Below the pieces are notes generated by a model. That model had not been told where the DNA came from and did no database searches. It was given only the letters and a program-made list of their open reading frames with translations. 64,000 nt of DNA from Methylocapsa sp. S129 (GTDB taxonomy: Bacteria; Pseudomonadota; Alphaproteobacteria; Rhizobiales; Beijerinckiaceae), in assembly GCF_009765995.1 (NCBI RefSeq), contig NZ_LMUI01000016.1, positions 124,001 through 188,000 of the forward strand, given 5' to 3'. Position numbers and translations under genes: made by a program. Numbering within the stretch: the stretch's first letter is position 1; every line of letters begins with the position of its first letter. Positions 1 to 8,149 of this stretch are shown piece by piece.

Positions 1-507
1 GGCATAAACCCGGTCTCGAAAGACGAGATGTACATGTTCGTCACCGAAGATCGCCCCCTGCACAGCCACGTCGAGCCCGGCCATTTCGCGGCATCGCTGA
101 AGGCGCTGCTCGCGCAGTTTTCTGCGCCGCTGGTTCAGGCGATCCGCGAGTCGCTGAACAACGAGTCCCGCATCGTTTTCCGACCGATGGAGGGCATGTT
201 GCTACCGCTGCCGTGGTCGAAGGGTCGCGTTGTCCTGATTGGCGACGCCGTTCATGCGACGACGCCGCATCTCGGCGCCGGCGCCTGCATTGGGATCGAA
301 GACGCGATCGTCCTCGCACAGGAGCTCGAGCGGCAGGAGACCCTGGCCGAGGCTCTGGCGTTTTTCGGGACTCGTCGCTGGGAACGTTGCCGGATGGTGG
401 TCCAAAACTCGCTGCGCCTGGGCGAGATCGAGGTCTCGAACGGCGACCGAGCTGAACACGCGGAAATCATGAGAAAATCTGCAATGGCGCTTGCGGAGCC
501 AATCTGA
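1..507 (+). CDS. FAD-dependent monooxygenase, C-terminal part (5' end outside window)
   Basis: The reading frame is open from the first base, so this is the 3' end of a longer gene; the first internal ATG is at 28. The visible 168 residues carry the second FAD-binding motif of PHBH/UbiH-type aromatic-ring monooxygenases, VVLIGDAVHATTPHLGAG, in which the Asp contacts the ribityl chain of FAD, followed by the helix GIEDAIVLAQEL. Such enzymes use NAD(P)H and O2 to hydroxylate aromatic substrates; the substrate cannot be told because the N-terminal Rossmann motif and much of the substrate domain are missing. No partner gene follows: the next 300 bp hold no convincing gene. Confidence 0.85.
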   Translation, partial: GINPVSKDEMYMFVTEDRPLHSHVEPGHFAASLKALLAQFSAPLVQAIRESLNNESRIVFRPMEGMLLPLPWSKGRVVLIGDAVHATTPHLGAGACIGIEDAIVLAQELERQETLAEALAFFGTRRWERCRMVVQNSLRLGEIEVSNGDRAEHAEIMRKSAMALAEPI

Positions 508-804
508 ACGGGCGGATGTTGAGCCGACATCGCGCTTTAACGGCGCTTGCAGCGTATGACGCCTGCGGACCGCGCGAGCGTCCGTTCGCCGCGCTCCGAC
601 GAAAGGTGGCTCCATGTCGTCGGGGCGGCCCGGCCGAACATCGCCGAGCGCGCTTCCGATGCGGGCGCTGCAAGGCCGGAGAGCTGGAGGGCGCAGCGTT
701 CAGTATAGATGCGGTCAATCCGAACGAGGGTCTCCGCACTCTGCGCTTGCAGAAGATCGGCCCAAGCGCGGGAGCACCAAGAACGCGCCGTAGAGCTTCG
801 CCTG
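508..804. other. Intergenic stretch with no supported gene
   Basis: About 300 bases between the monooxygenase stop and the end of the leftward small ORF. Several overlapping frames are open here because of high GC, but none shows family-like sequence. No hairpin with a T-run and no repeat was noticed. Confidence 0.5.
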
Positions 805-1107
805 TTACGCCAGCCATGCTTCGACCGTGTCCTCGCCGATATTGTCCGGTGCGACTACATTAGCCAGCAACGGATATTTCGCGAGGATCGCGGGGCGGCC
901 TTCGTCCATGACGCGGCGGACTTGATGGGTATAGATGTCTTCGCCAGCCATATAGCTGAGCGCATTTTGCAGCCCTTTGATGCCTTCACGCGAGACAAGT
1001 CCGTCGCCTGTGATCGAGAGCACGATGGCAATGTCGAACTGGCCGGCCGGAGGTGTCATATCGCATCTCTTCGGGCGTGGGGTTTCATGACGCGCCATTA
1101 CTACCAT
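805..1107 (-). CDS. Small hypothetical protein, phage/plasmid-associated type
   Basis: A frame of up to 100 residues; an internal Met at 1059 (MTPPAGQFDIA) is an alternative start giving about 84 residues. The central part (GLQNALSYMAGEDIYTHQV, then PAILAKYPLL) resembles small proteins of unknown function common on prophages, plasmids and integrative elements, which share a 'TGDxLYTHQLPR ... HP' pattern. The gene lies beside transposase debris, which fits a mobile origin. No catalytic motif is visible and I do not assign a function. It could itself be a leftover fragment. Confidence 0.5.
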   Translation of the reverse strand: MVVMARHETPRPKRCDMTPPAGQFDIAIVLSITGDGLVSREGIKGLQNALSYMAGEDIYTHQVRRVMDEGRPAILAKYPLLANVVAPDNIGEDTVEAWLA

Positions 1108-1149
1108 TGTGCTTGCGGCCGCAAATTGTTGGTATGCATTTCCACAAGC

Positions 1150-1400
1150 TCATTTGCGAGTTTGGCCGAGGGCCGCCCCTTCAGGCGGCGCGCGCGAGAG
1201 GCGGGCAGTCGTCCAGTTCCAGGGTAGGAGTTCGCGGAGCCGGCTTTGCGGTGTCTCGGCAATCCTTGAAAGAACGTCGGCGAGCCAAGCCTGCGGATCG
1301 ACGGCGTTGAGCTTGGCGGTCTGGATCGACGTATACATGACCGCGGCGCGCTCAGCCCCGCGCTCTGAGCCAAAGAGTTAGCGATAATTTCGGAATGGGA
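1150..1400 (-). pseudogene. IS66-family transposase (TnpC) C-terminal remnant
   Basis: Reading leftward, the frame gives GSERGAERAAVMYTSI, then AKLNAVDPQAWLADVLSRIA and ELLPWNW, a strong match by eye to the conserved C-terminus of IS66 transposases. Immediately upstream the frame has a stop codon (RNYR-stop-LFGSERG, near 1378-1380). The rest of the transposase, tnpA and tnpB are absent. It is a dead fragment and marks the start of an eroded mobile-element zone reaching to about 2.75 kb. Confidence 0.75.
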
Positions 1401-1460
1401 TGGTGCGCATTCGCCGACCTGCAGGACGCGGGGACCGCGGGGATCGGTAGAAGGGTGATT

Positions 1461-1499
1461 ATGGATCACGCTCGGTCACCCTGGGTCACGGTGAAGCAC
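1461..1499 (+). repeat. 39-bp direct repeat, copy 1
   Basis: Begins ATGGATCACGCTCGGTCACC and ends GGTCACGGTGAAGCAC. It matches 2486-2524 at 34 of 39 positions by direct comparison. GGTCAC recurs inside it, and once more just after it. Similarity between the two loci continues weakly for another ~100 bp (for example GGATGGTTGG near 1593 and GGATGGTCGA near 2630). This sort of multiple short repeat occurs at ends of some insertion sequences (IS21 family is one possibility), but no transposase of that family is present. Confidence 0.65.
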
Positions 1500-1611
1500 C
1501 GGGGGTCACGCTGCCGCAATTGGAGCCAGTCCGGCTCCCGCGACCAAACTCTCGAGACATCGGGGACAGGGCAGGGGCTGGGCTTGGGAGAGGGATGGTT
1601 GGCGGTCGCAC

Positions 1612-1937
1612 CGGCTGGCCGCGCAGAATCAATATCCCACCGGCCCGGAGATAGCTCAGGCGCTCATGGCGGGAAACATTGATGCGGAAGTGAACGATGC
1701 TGGCCAACTGAAAAGGGCCGTCGACAACCTTGGCGGAAAGCTGGTCATAACAAGCACGAAGCTTTTTTCCCAGCCGTGGTCGGTTCGGGAGTGAGGAAGA
1801 ATAATTCGGAGGTGAAGGCCGCGCTGGAGGATGCCTTGAAGAAAATCCAAGCGAGCGGCTTTTATGACAAGCTGCTTGCAAAATACAACTTGGCGGCTCC
1901 GACGCCTGAGGAAATAGCGGCGGCGATGCAGAAATAA
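1612..1937 (+). pseudogene. Polar amino-acid ABC binding protein, frameshifted C-terminal fragment
   Basis: Two frames together give the C-terminal lobe of an SBP_bac_3 protein. The first, from about 1612, reads ALMAGNIDAEVNDAGQLK and then GGKLVITSTKLF; after a frameshift between about 1750 and 1785 the other continues GVRKNNSEVKAALEDALKK, FYDKLLAKYNL and ends MQK at the TAA at 1935-1937. No N-terminal lobe or signal peptide remains. The fragment sits between the two copies of the 39-bp repeat, so it may have been carried in, or been interrupted by, a mobile element. Confidence 0.7.
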
Positions 1938-2129
1938 GCCCGTTTGGATCAGTTGAAACCGTTCGGGTGGAGTCCGCAGTCAGTCGGCGGGCTCCATTTG
2001 CTGCTCACCGCCAGCGCCGCTTGGCCATGCATCACCCGCGCCGGCATATCATCGCCATTAGCCATGCGTCGTAACCGATCGGCCAGCGTGGTCGGCCGGG
2101 ATGTCCTCCTCTGCTCCAACTTGGTGGCT

Positions 2130-2315
2130 GACGGGCCTCGCAATGCCATGGTGGGTGTTACCGGCATCTTTCCAGCAAGGATGCGACGCAGAGTTTGGCG
2201 ACTAACGCCAAGATGCTTAGCGGCGGTGGCGACCGGCATATTAAGCGCGTTGAAAACGTCCTTCCGGAGGATTTCGCCAGGATGGATGGGCGTGCGCTTG
2301 GGGTCACGCGTTGCC
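2130..2315 (-). pseudogene. HigA/VapI-type antitoxin remnant
   Basis: Leftward translation gives RDPKRTPIHPGEILRKDV, then NALNMPVATAAKHLGVSRQ and TLRRILAGKMPVTPTMALR. This is the helix-turn-helix of HigA-family antitoxins (HPGEIL start region, LGVSRQTL recognition helix). After MALR the frame departs from the family and the usual 'WLxxQxxYDLW' ending is not found, so a frameshift near 2130-2145 is likely. No in-frame ATG was found at the expected start and no HigB toxin lies upstream. It is treated as a dead antitoxin gene in the mobile-element zone. Confidence 0.65.
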
Positions 2316-2485
2316 GTAAAAGTGCAAACGGGGATCGCCGTGGGGGGGCGGGAGGCCGTTCGCTACCCCTTAAACCGCGTCCAATTTGCCCAAGCCGCCG
2401 CGACTACGCAAGGCGGAAAAGACACAATGAATCAACATCCTTGAGCGTGATCCAGCGCGATCGAAAGGGGGTTAGTGGGGTGGTT

Positions 2486-2524
2486 GTGGATCACGTTCAG
2501 TCACCCTCGGTCATGGTGAAGCAC
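2486..2524 (+). repeat. 39-bp direct repeat, copy 2
   Basis: Begins GTGGATCACGTTCAGTCACC and ends GGTCATGGTGAAGCAC. Partner of 1461-1499 with five mismatches; the two copies lie about 1,025 bp apart and bracket the binding-protein and antitoxin remnants. Confidence 0.65.
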
Positions 2525-2856
2525 GGCAGAGCAGGTTGCTATGACTTGAGCTCTCCGCGGGTGCTATGCCGACGTTGTCCAAACATTCCGAAAGGAGCAG
2601 GTTGGGGCGGGGGATTGGGGATAGGAGACGGATGGTCGAAGGTTCGTCAAATCCCACTCAATATTCGCGACCAGCGCGGATGTAGACGGGTCCGTGCAGT
2701 CGATCCCAATGGTAATCGTCCAGCTATTTGACCGCGATGGATTGACTGACCTTCTACCGGCGAGGCGTGGCTGAGCTAGTTTTCCACGAGACGCTCCTTC
2801 CTGCACGCGCGATCAAAAGTCTTGATCCTGCCATCTCGAACGGGCACAGCACGCGC

Positions 2857-4581
2857 ATGCTCCGTCGCTTCTTCGCCTACTATCGTCCTTACCGCAGGCT
2901 GTTCCTGCTCGACTTCGGCTGCGCAGTGCTGTCCGGCTTGCTGGAACTCGTCTTTCCGATCGCGGTGAAAACCTTCGTCGACAATCTCCTGCCGGGCCAG
3001 GACTGGAGGCTGATCCTGCTCGCCTCCGCCGGGCTGCTGGCGGTCTACGTCTTGAATACCGGGTTGATGACCGTTGTGACCTATTGGGGCCACATGCTCG
3101 GGATCAACATCGAAACCGAGATGCGCCGAAAGGCTTTCGACCATCTGCAAAAGCTCTCGTTCCGCTTCTACGACAACGAGAAGACCGGCCATCTCGTGGC
3201 GCGCGTCACCAAGGATCTCGAGGAGATCGGCGAGGTGGCCCATCACGGCCCGGAAGACCTGTTCATTGCGCTGATGACGTTTTTGGGCGCTTTCGCCCTG
3301 ATGCTCAGCGTCAATTCCGAACTGGCGCTGGTCACGGCGGCTATCGTGCCGGCCATCGCTTGGGTGACCAGCCACTTCGGCGCGCAGATGACGCACAATT
3401 TCCGCGCGCTCTACGGGCGCGTCGCGGCTTTCAACGTGCGGATCGAGGAGAATGTTGGCGGCATGCGCGTGGTCCAGGCTTTCGCCAACGAAGACTATGA
3501 GCGCGCCTTGTTCGCTGCGGACAATGCCAAGTACCGCAGCACCAAGCTCGACGCCTACCGCATTATGGCGGCCAATTCCTCCCTCTCGTATTTCGGCACG
3601 CGCCTGATCCAGATGCTTGTGATGGTGGCGGGCACCTGGTTCGTGCTGCACGGCGCCCTTTCGGCCGGTGGCTTCGTGGGCTTCCTGCTGCTGGTGAATG
3701 TGTTCCTGCGGCCGATCGACAAGATCACCAACGTGCTCGAAAGCTATCCCAAAGGGATCGCGGGCTTTCGCCGCTACACGGAACTGACCGATACCGCCCC
3801 CGATATCGCCGATACGCCCGGCGCGATCGATGTCGGGTCGCTACGGGGCGACATCCGCTTCGAAAACGTGGGCTTTGGCTATGTGCCAGGCAAGCTCGTC
3901 TTGGACGAGGTCGATCTCTCGATCCGCGCCGGCGAGACGATCGCCTTCGTGGGACCGTCGGGGGCGGGCAAGACGACGCTCTGCTCGCTGCTGCCGCGTT
4001 TCTACGAGGCGACGGGCGGGCGTATCACCATCGACGGGATGGACATTCACGCCATGACTTTGCACTCGCTGCGACGGCAGATCGGCATCGTTCAGCAGGA
4101 CGTGTTTTTGTTCGGCGGCACGATGCGCGAGAACATCGCCTACGGGCGGCTCGGCGCCTCCGAGGCCGATATCCTCGAGGCGGGTCGCCGCGCGCGGCTG
4201 GACACGGTCATCGCCGAAATGCCGGAAGGCCTCGACACGGTGATCGGCGAGCGCGGGGTAAAGCTCTCCGGAGGCCAGAAACAGCGACTCGCCATTGCGC
4301 GAATGTTCCTGAAGAACCCGCCGATCCTCATTCTCGACGAGGCCACCTCGGCGCTCGACACCGAAACCGAGCGCGCCATCCAGCGCTCTCTGGCGGATCT
4401 GTCCGAGGGCCGCACGACGCTTGTGATCGCGCATCGCCTCGCCACCATCCGCAACGCCGACCGGATCGCCGTCGTCGACCGCAACGGCATCGCCGAACAG
4501 GGCGCTCACGCGGAACTGCTCGCGCAGGACGGCCTGTACCGGCGGTTGCACAACGCCCAATTCAGCGAAGCGGCGGAGTAG
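2857..4581 (+). CDS. ABC transporter, fused membrane and ATPase domains
   Basis: A complete half-transporter of 574 residues that would work as a homodimer in the inner membrane, most likely as an exporter. Residues ~1-310 form a six-helix type 1 membrane domain opening MLRRFFAYYRPYRRLF. The nucleotide-binding domain carries Walker A GPSGAGKTT (~366), the Q-loop region VQQDVFLFGG, signature LSGGQKQRLAIAR (~470), Walker B ILILDEATSALD (~490) and H-loop VIAHRLAT (~524). The frame is open further upstream, to about 2767, but the extra 30 residues do not resemble the family, so the ATG at 2857 is chosen; no strong ribosome binding site is visible there. The cargo (lipid, drug or peptide) cannot be told from sequence. 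It stands alone, between mobile debris and decayed genes. Confidence 0.92.
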   Translation: MLRRFFAYYRPYRRLFLLDFGCAVLSGLLELVFPIAVKTFVDNLLPGQDWRLILLASAGLLAVYVLNTGLMTVVTYWGHMLGINIETEMRRKAFDHLQKLSFRFYDNEKTGHLVARVTKDLEEIGEVAHHGPEDLFIALMTFLGAFALMLSVNSELALVTAAIVPAIAWVTSHFGAQMTHNFRALYGRVAAFNVRIEENVGGMRVVQAFANEDYERALFAADNAKYRSTKLDAYRIMAANSSLSYFGTRLIQMLVMVAGTWFVLHGALSAGGFVGFLLLVNVFLRPIDKITNVLESYPKGIAGFRRYTELTDTAPDIADTPGAIDVGSLRGDIRFENVGFGYVPGKLVLDEVDLSIRAGETIAFVGPSGAGKTTLCSLLPRFYEATGGRITIDGMDIHAMTLHSLRRQIGIVQQDVFLFGGTMRENIAYGRLGASEADILEAGRRARLDTVIAEMPEGLDTVIGERGVKLSGGQKQRLAIARMFLKNPPILILDEATSALDTETERAIQRSLADLSEGRTTLVIAHRLATIRNADRIAVVDRNGIAEQGAHAELLAQDGLYRRLHNAQFSEAAE

Positions 4582-4987
4582 CATGGTAGGAGGCATGGCC
4601 CTCCAAACCATCATTGACATGCAGTCGAAAACTGGCTCGTCTATCACGTACCATGGGCGGCAAAGAACTTGCGCCCACCGTACCGCCGGCCGGCAGCCTT
4701 GTCGCTCGATGCGCCAAGGGCGGCGAATGACCGATTGCACTATCCAACGCAAGAAATCCGTTCGCGGGTATGGAAATTGGACATCGATCGGCGTTTTGGG
4801 TCGTGAACGTGATTCTTCCAAAGTCAGACGCATTGCTCAAGATCGTGGAGGCGCCCCGGGTCTCTGGAGGAGCCGTGACGTGTGCCGATTTATCCCGCCG
4901 TCCAATCGCAGAAGTTGCCGCCCACAAGCTCGCGTTCTCATGGTTCTCTGAGTTCAGAGGTCAGTTCTGCGCTCACTTTGTTCTTTT
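4582..4987. other. About 400 bp with no supported gene
   Basis: Between the ABC exporter and the dead SDR gene. Frames are open on both strands but show no recognisable family, start context or ribosome binding site. No repeat or clear terminator hairpin was seen. Confidence 0.5.
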
Positions 4988-5316
4988 TTATGGAATCGCG
5001 GCCTTCGACAAGTGGATCGGCTCGAAAAGATTGGTGTCGATCTGTGCGCGGAAGCCCTCGATGCGGGTGTTTTCGATTGGGCCGAGGCTTCCGTAGCCGG
5101 CCACATTCGCCACCACGTCCAGTCGACCGAAGCGTTCGACCGCGGTGTTCACCGCGGCCTGCGCCGCGCCAAAGTCGGTCACATCGAGTCGCCGCAGGAG
5201 CACCTGGGGGGCGTACTCATCGGACAGGTCCTCGAGGCCGCGGTGTTTCGAGCTGTGGCGAAGAGATTGTCGCCGGCGCCGAGCAAACTTCCGGTTATGA
5301 GCCATGTCTTGGACAT
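4988..5316 (-). pseudogene. Short-chain dehydrogenase, truncated and frameshifted
   Basis: Starts at an ATG at 5316 with MSKTWLITGS, the beginning of an SDR Rossmann fold, but the glycine motif is replaced by LLGAGDNLFATARNTA, implying an internal deletion. After a frameshift the other frame reads LDVTDFGAAQAAV, ERFGRLDVVANVAGYGSLG (normally NNAG) and FRAQIDTNLFEPIHLSKAAIP, then stops. The catalytic Ser, Tyr and Lys are absent. The intact relative would be about 270-290 residues. It diverges from a LysR fragment at ~5.4-5.7 kb, the usual arrangement of an SDR with its regulator, so both halves of one ancestral locus appear to have decayed. Confidence 0.8.
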
Positions 5317-5379
5317 TCGTGCCTCCATTGGGTTGGTGAGGCAAATGTGACACCCCGGTCCGGCCCTCTCGACCGCTTG

Positions 5380-5725
5380 CCCGGACACCAGGCGAAGCGG
5401 ATGTATTCGCATCCGTGGATCGCGTGCACGTCGCCCGACTATTTGAAATCGCGAGGCGCTCCCCAATCGCCACATGATCTCGGCGCGCACGAGCACGTCG
5501 GCTTTCGCAATCCCGCTTCCGGAAGGTTGCTCACGTGGCGCGTCGCGGCTACACGAGGAAAAGGCGTCCCGCGCGTCGCGCCGAAGCCGAAGCACATATT
5601 GGACGACGCGCACGCCGCCATCGTTCTTGTGGGTGACGGTTTCGGCATCGACTGGCGACCGGCGTGGCTCGTCGCGGAGGACGTTCGCAACGGCCGTCTC
5701 GTCGAAGTTCTCGCCCGGCGTCATT
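5380..5725 (+). pseudogene. LysR-type regulator, C-terminal effector-domain fragment
   Basis: The frame reads WIACTSPDYLKSRGAP, then HEHVGFRNPASGRLLTWRV, VAPKPKHILDDAHAAI and GFGIDWRPAWLVAEDVRNG followed by RLVEVLA, which is the second half of a LysR effector-binding domain. The helix-turn-helix and first half of the effector domain are missing: upstream lies the divergent dead SDR gene with only tens of bases between. After the RLVEVLA segment the frame runs on into unrelated sequence. A deletion probably removed the regulator's front half together with part of the SDR. Confidence 0.75.
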
Positions 5726-5850
5726 CGCGATTTCCCCGCCCCACTCGACCACCGGGCGGAGAGCGGGTCGAATCTGAAAGCTTCCTCATTCCGGCTTCGG
5801 CTGCGCCGCGCCTTTTCGCTCATCCAACATTTTCGCCAGACGCCGTCGCG

Positions 5851-6110
5851 CGCGCCATGCTGCAGGCCGAGAATAACTTCGCCATCGAAAAACACGAAGA
5901 GGCCGCTGCCGCCATGTATCGCCGCGCGCTCGATGTCGCGTTGAAAATATTCGCGCCTGAAGCCGGCAAATCGATCTACGAGCGCATCAAGACGCTCGAA
6001 GCCGAGCCCGACGCAAGGTGGCGATCTATGAGCATCTGGTGGGCGTCGATGCGGAGAATGCGGACTGGCTGGACGATCTCGCGACCAGATTGGAAATAGG
6101 AACGCGGTAG
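5851..6110 (+). pseudogene. Fragment of an unrecognised helical protein
   Basis: A short coding-like stretch reads AENNFAIEKHEEAAAAMYRR, ALDVALKIFAPEAGKSIYER and IKTLEAEPDA; after a probable frameshift near 6015 another frame continues KVAIYEHLVGVD, then WLDDLATRLEIGTR and stops at about 6110. The composition is like TPR or DUF4145-type helical repeats, but I do not recognise the family with confidence. It has no start codon context of its own and is fused in frame to the LysR remnant, so it is treated as debris. Confidence 0.4.
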
Positions 6111-6213
6111 CGTTTGCCACATTCCCGCTACTCCGCGAGGATTGTTCCGTTTCGCATAATATTGTGAATGGACGCAGCGCCGGCCCAAGACGCTTCAAAC
6201 GGCAAGCATACAC

Positions 6214-6996
6214 TCAGAGGACGCTGGTTATTCCTCCATCGACAAAAAACGTCTGGCCAGTCACAAAGCTCGCGGCCTCAGAGGCAAGAAATAATGCCGC
6301 CCCAGCAAGCTCATGAACTTCGCCCCAACGTCGCATTGGCGTGCGCCCCGTCAGCCACTCCGAGAATTTTGGGTCAGCGACCAAAGCGGAATTGAGCTCT
6401 GTCTTAAAATAACCCGGAGCTATGGCGTTGACGCGAACGTTGTGCTGGCCCCACTCGCCCGCCATCGACTTGGTGAGCATGGTGATTGCGCCTTTGCTTG
6501 CGGAGTAGGGGGCGATTGAGGGCCTGGCGAGCGCGCTTTGAACCGAAGAGACGTTGATGATGGCGCCCCGGCGGCGTTCGATCATGCCCTTTACCGCCGC
6601 CCGGCTGACCTTGAAGACTCCATCAAGATTGGTGGCCATTAGCTCATTCCAATCGGCGTCGGTAAAGCTTTCGAGCGGCGCCCGGCGCTGGATGCCGGCA
6701 TTGTTCACCAGAATGTCGATGGGACCGATTTCGGATTCCGCCGTCTTGATCGCTTCGTTGACTGAGTCAGTGTCGGTAACGTCGATGACGACTTGCGAAA
6801 CGGCATGACCTGAAGCGCGCAGGCTGTCAGCAGCGTGCTCGAGCTCCTTCTTCTTGCGCCCAGCGAGGACTACGCTCGCTCCCGCTTTGGCGAATGCTTC
6901 GGCAAAGGCGAGGCCGAGCCCTCGGCTTGCGCCAGTAACGAAGGCCCGTTTGCCTTCGAGGTTGAACAGGGCCGTCAGATAATCAGCTGAACGCAA
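6214..6996 (-). CDS. idnO: Gluconate 5-dehydrogenase-like short-chain dehydrogenase
   Basis: A full-length classical SDR of 260 residues. TGASRGLG (~21-28) binds the dinucleotide, NNAG is at 98-101, and the catalytic Ser (~150-151), Tyr164 and Lys168 (YSASKG) are all present. With the preceding L-idonate 5-dehydrogenase it fits the E. coli pair in which IdnD oxidises L-idonate to 5-ketogluconate and IdnO reduces that to D-gluconate. The start is TTG at 6996 with AAGG seven bases upstream, overlapping the end of idnD by 14 bp, so the two are translationally coupled. Other sugar-alcohol or keto-acid substrates are possible; the symbol rests mainly on the pairing. Confidence 0.8.
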   Translation of the reverse strand: MRSADYLTALFNLEGKRAFVTGASRGLGLAFAEAFAKAGASVVLAGRKKKELEHAADSLRASGHAVSQVVIDVTDTDSVNEAIKTAESEIGPIDILVNNAGIQRRAPLESFTDADWNELMATNLDGVFKVSRAAVKGMIERRRGAIINVSSVQSALARPSIAPYSASKGAITMLTKSMAGEWGQHNVRVNAIAPGYFKTELNSALVADPKFSEWLTGRTPMRRWGEVHELAGAALFLASEAASFVTGQTFFVDGGITSVL

Positions 6997-8029
6997 TTTG
7001 CACCTTCATTGATTTTGATTTGTCCCCTGCGAGCAGGAACGCTTGTCTGGCTTCAACCAGAGGGAGCGTGTCGCTCAGCAACGGGCTGACGTCGATCCGC
7101 CCAGAGCCGATGAGATCGACCGCCAGTGCGAATTCCCTGTCAAACCGGAAGCTGCCGCTCAGCTTGATTTCCTTGGTGACGATCGTCGAGATGGGGATCT
7201 CGGCGGTCGCGCCCTGTCCTACCAGAATGACCGCGCCGCGGGGCTTCACCAGAGGCAACGCGTTCGACACGGTCTCGCCCTGGCCAGCGGCTTCAAAGAT
7301 GATGTCGAAATGCCCCTTGTTGGTTGCATAGACGGCCATGGCGCTGGGGTGATCGGCGACGTTGACAGTCCTGTCCGCACCGACCTTGCGGGCGTAGGCT
7401 AGCGGCCCCTCTTGGATGTCGGTCACGACGATCTCGCGGGCGCCAGCGTAACGGGCGGCGAGCACCAGGAGTGCGCCAATCGGGCCCGCACCCATGATCA
7501 GCACGCGGCCGCCATAGACTGGCGCCTGTCCGACGGCATGCAGCGTAACCGCGAGGGGCTCCGCGAAAGCTCCCGCGGCAGAGTCAGAGCCGGACACCAG
7601 GGGAACGGCGTTTTCGGCGCGACAAACGAGATGCTCTGAGAAGCCACCTTGCACGTGCGGGGTACGCATCGCCGATCCCAGAAAGCGCATATCGGAGCAA
7701 TGGATTGGCTGACCAGTGCGGCAAAATGAGCAGATGCCGCAAGGGCTCGAGGGGTTGACCGCGACCGGCGTTCCTACCGCCGGTCCCTCGACGCCTCGTC
7801 CGAGTTGTTCGACGCGCCCGGCAATCTCGTGCCCGAGGATCATCGGCTCCTTCATGCGCACTGCGCCGAAGCCGCCGTGCCTGAAATAGTGCAGATCCGA
7901 CCCGCATATGCCGCCTCGCTCGATGCGCACCAGGACCTGGCCTGGGCCGGGTAGGGCGACCTCTCGCTCCTCTACATGGAGGTCCTGCGGCTTGTGCAGC
8001 ACAATTGCGCGCATTGAAGATGGGTTCAT
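6983..8029 (-). CDS. idnD: L-idonate 5-dehydrogenase-like zinc alcohol dehydrogenase
   Basis: A 348-residue medium-chain dehydrogenase. Catalytic zinc ligands Cys42, His67 and Glu68 (GGICGSDLHY, GHE) and the structural-zinc cysteines 97, 100, 103 and 111 are present; NAD(P) binds at GAGPIG (~180). Segments such as GGICGSDLHY, CSDMRFLGSAM, FAEPLAVTLHA and KEIKLSGSFRF closely follow E. coli IdnD. The frame extends to 8086, but the ATG at 8029 has GGAG nine bases upstream and gives the family length. It is divergent, across 120 bp, from a sugar-type binding protein gene, so importer and catabolic enzymes probably share control by the GntR regulator at 11.8 kb. Confidence 0.88.
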   Translation of the reverse strand: MNPSSMRAIVLHKPQDLHVEEREVALPGPGQVLVRIERGGICGSDLHYFRHGGFGAVRMKEPMILGHEIAGRVEQLGRGVEGPAVGTPVAVNPSSPCGICSFCRTGQPIHCSDMRFLGSAMRTPHVQGGFSEHLVCRAENAVPLVSGSDSAAGAFAEPLAVTLHAVGQAPVYGGRVLIMGAGPIGALLVLAARYAGAREIVVTDIQEGPLAYARKVGADRTVNVADHPSAMAVYATNKGHFDIIFEAAGQGETVSNALPLVKPRGAVILVGQGATAEIPISTIVTKEIKLSGSFRFDREFALAVDLIGSGRIDVSPLLSDTLPLVEARQAFLLAGDKSKSMKVQIAFS

Positions 8030-8090
8030 CGAGGCGTTCTCCACTGCCTTGGCAACATCGCTATCGAACAATCGAACTTGTTTCAATCCA

Positions 8091-8105
8091 ATTTGTCTGA
8101 TAAAT
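8091..8105 (+). promoter_or_regulatory. Imperfect palindrome in the divergent idnD / binding-protein promoter region
   Basis: ATTTGTCTGATAAAT matches its own reverse complement at 12 of 15 positions and lies in an AT-rich patch between two divergent genes (starts 8029 and 8150). Its size and position suit an operator for a GntR/FCD dimer; the regulator gene at 11803 is the obvious candidate. This is an inference from symmetry and position only. Confidence 0.4.
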
Positions 8106-8149
8106 ATTATTTAGCAGTCAATATGAACAGCGCTGCTAGGAGGAAAGGC

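Noticed and set aside
1101-1469. A 122-codon leftward frame covering the IS66 remnant
   Set aside because: It runs in a different frame from the transposase-like sequence, which is readable only in the frame ending at 1150.
2776-3651. A 291-codon open frame on the - strand, opposite the ABC exporter
   Set aside because: Histidine- and glutamine-rich antisense product typical of GC-rich shadow frames; the exporter is complete on the other strand.
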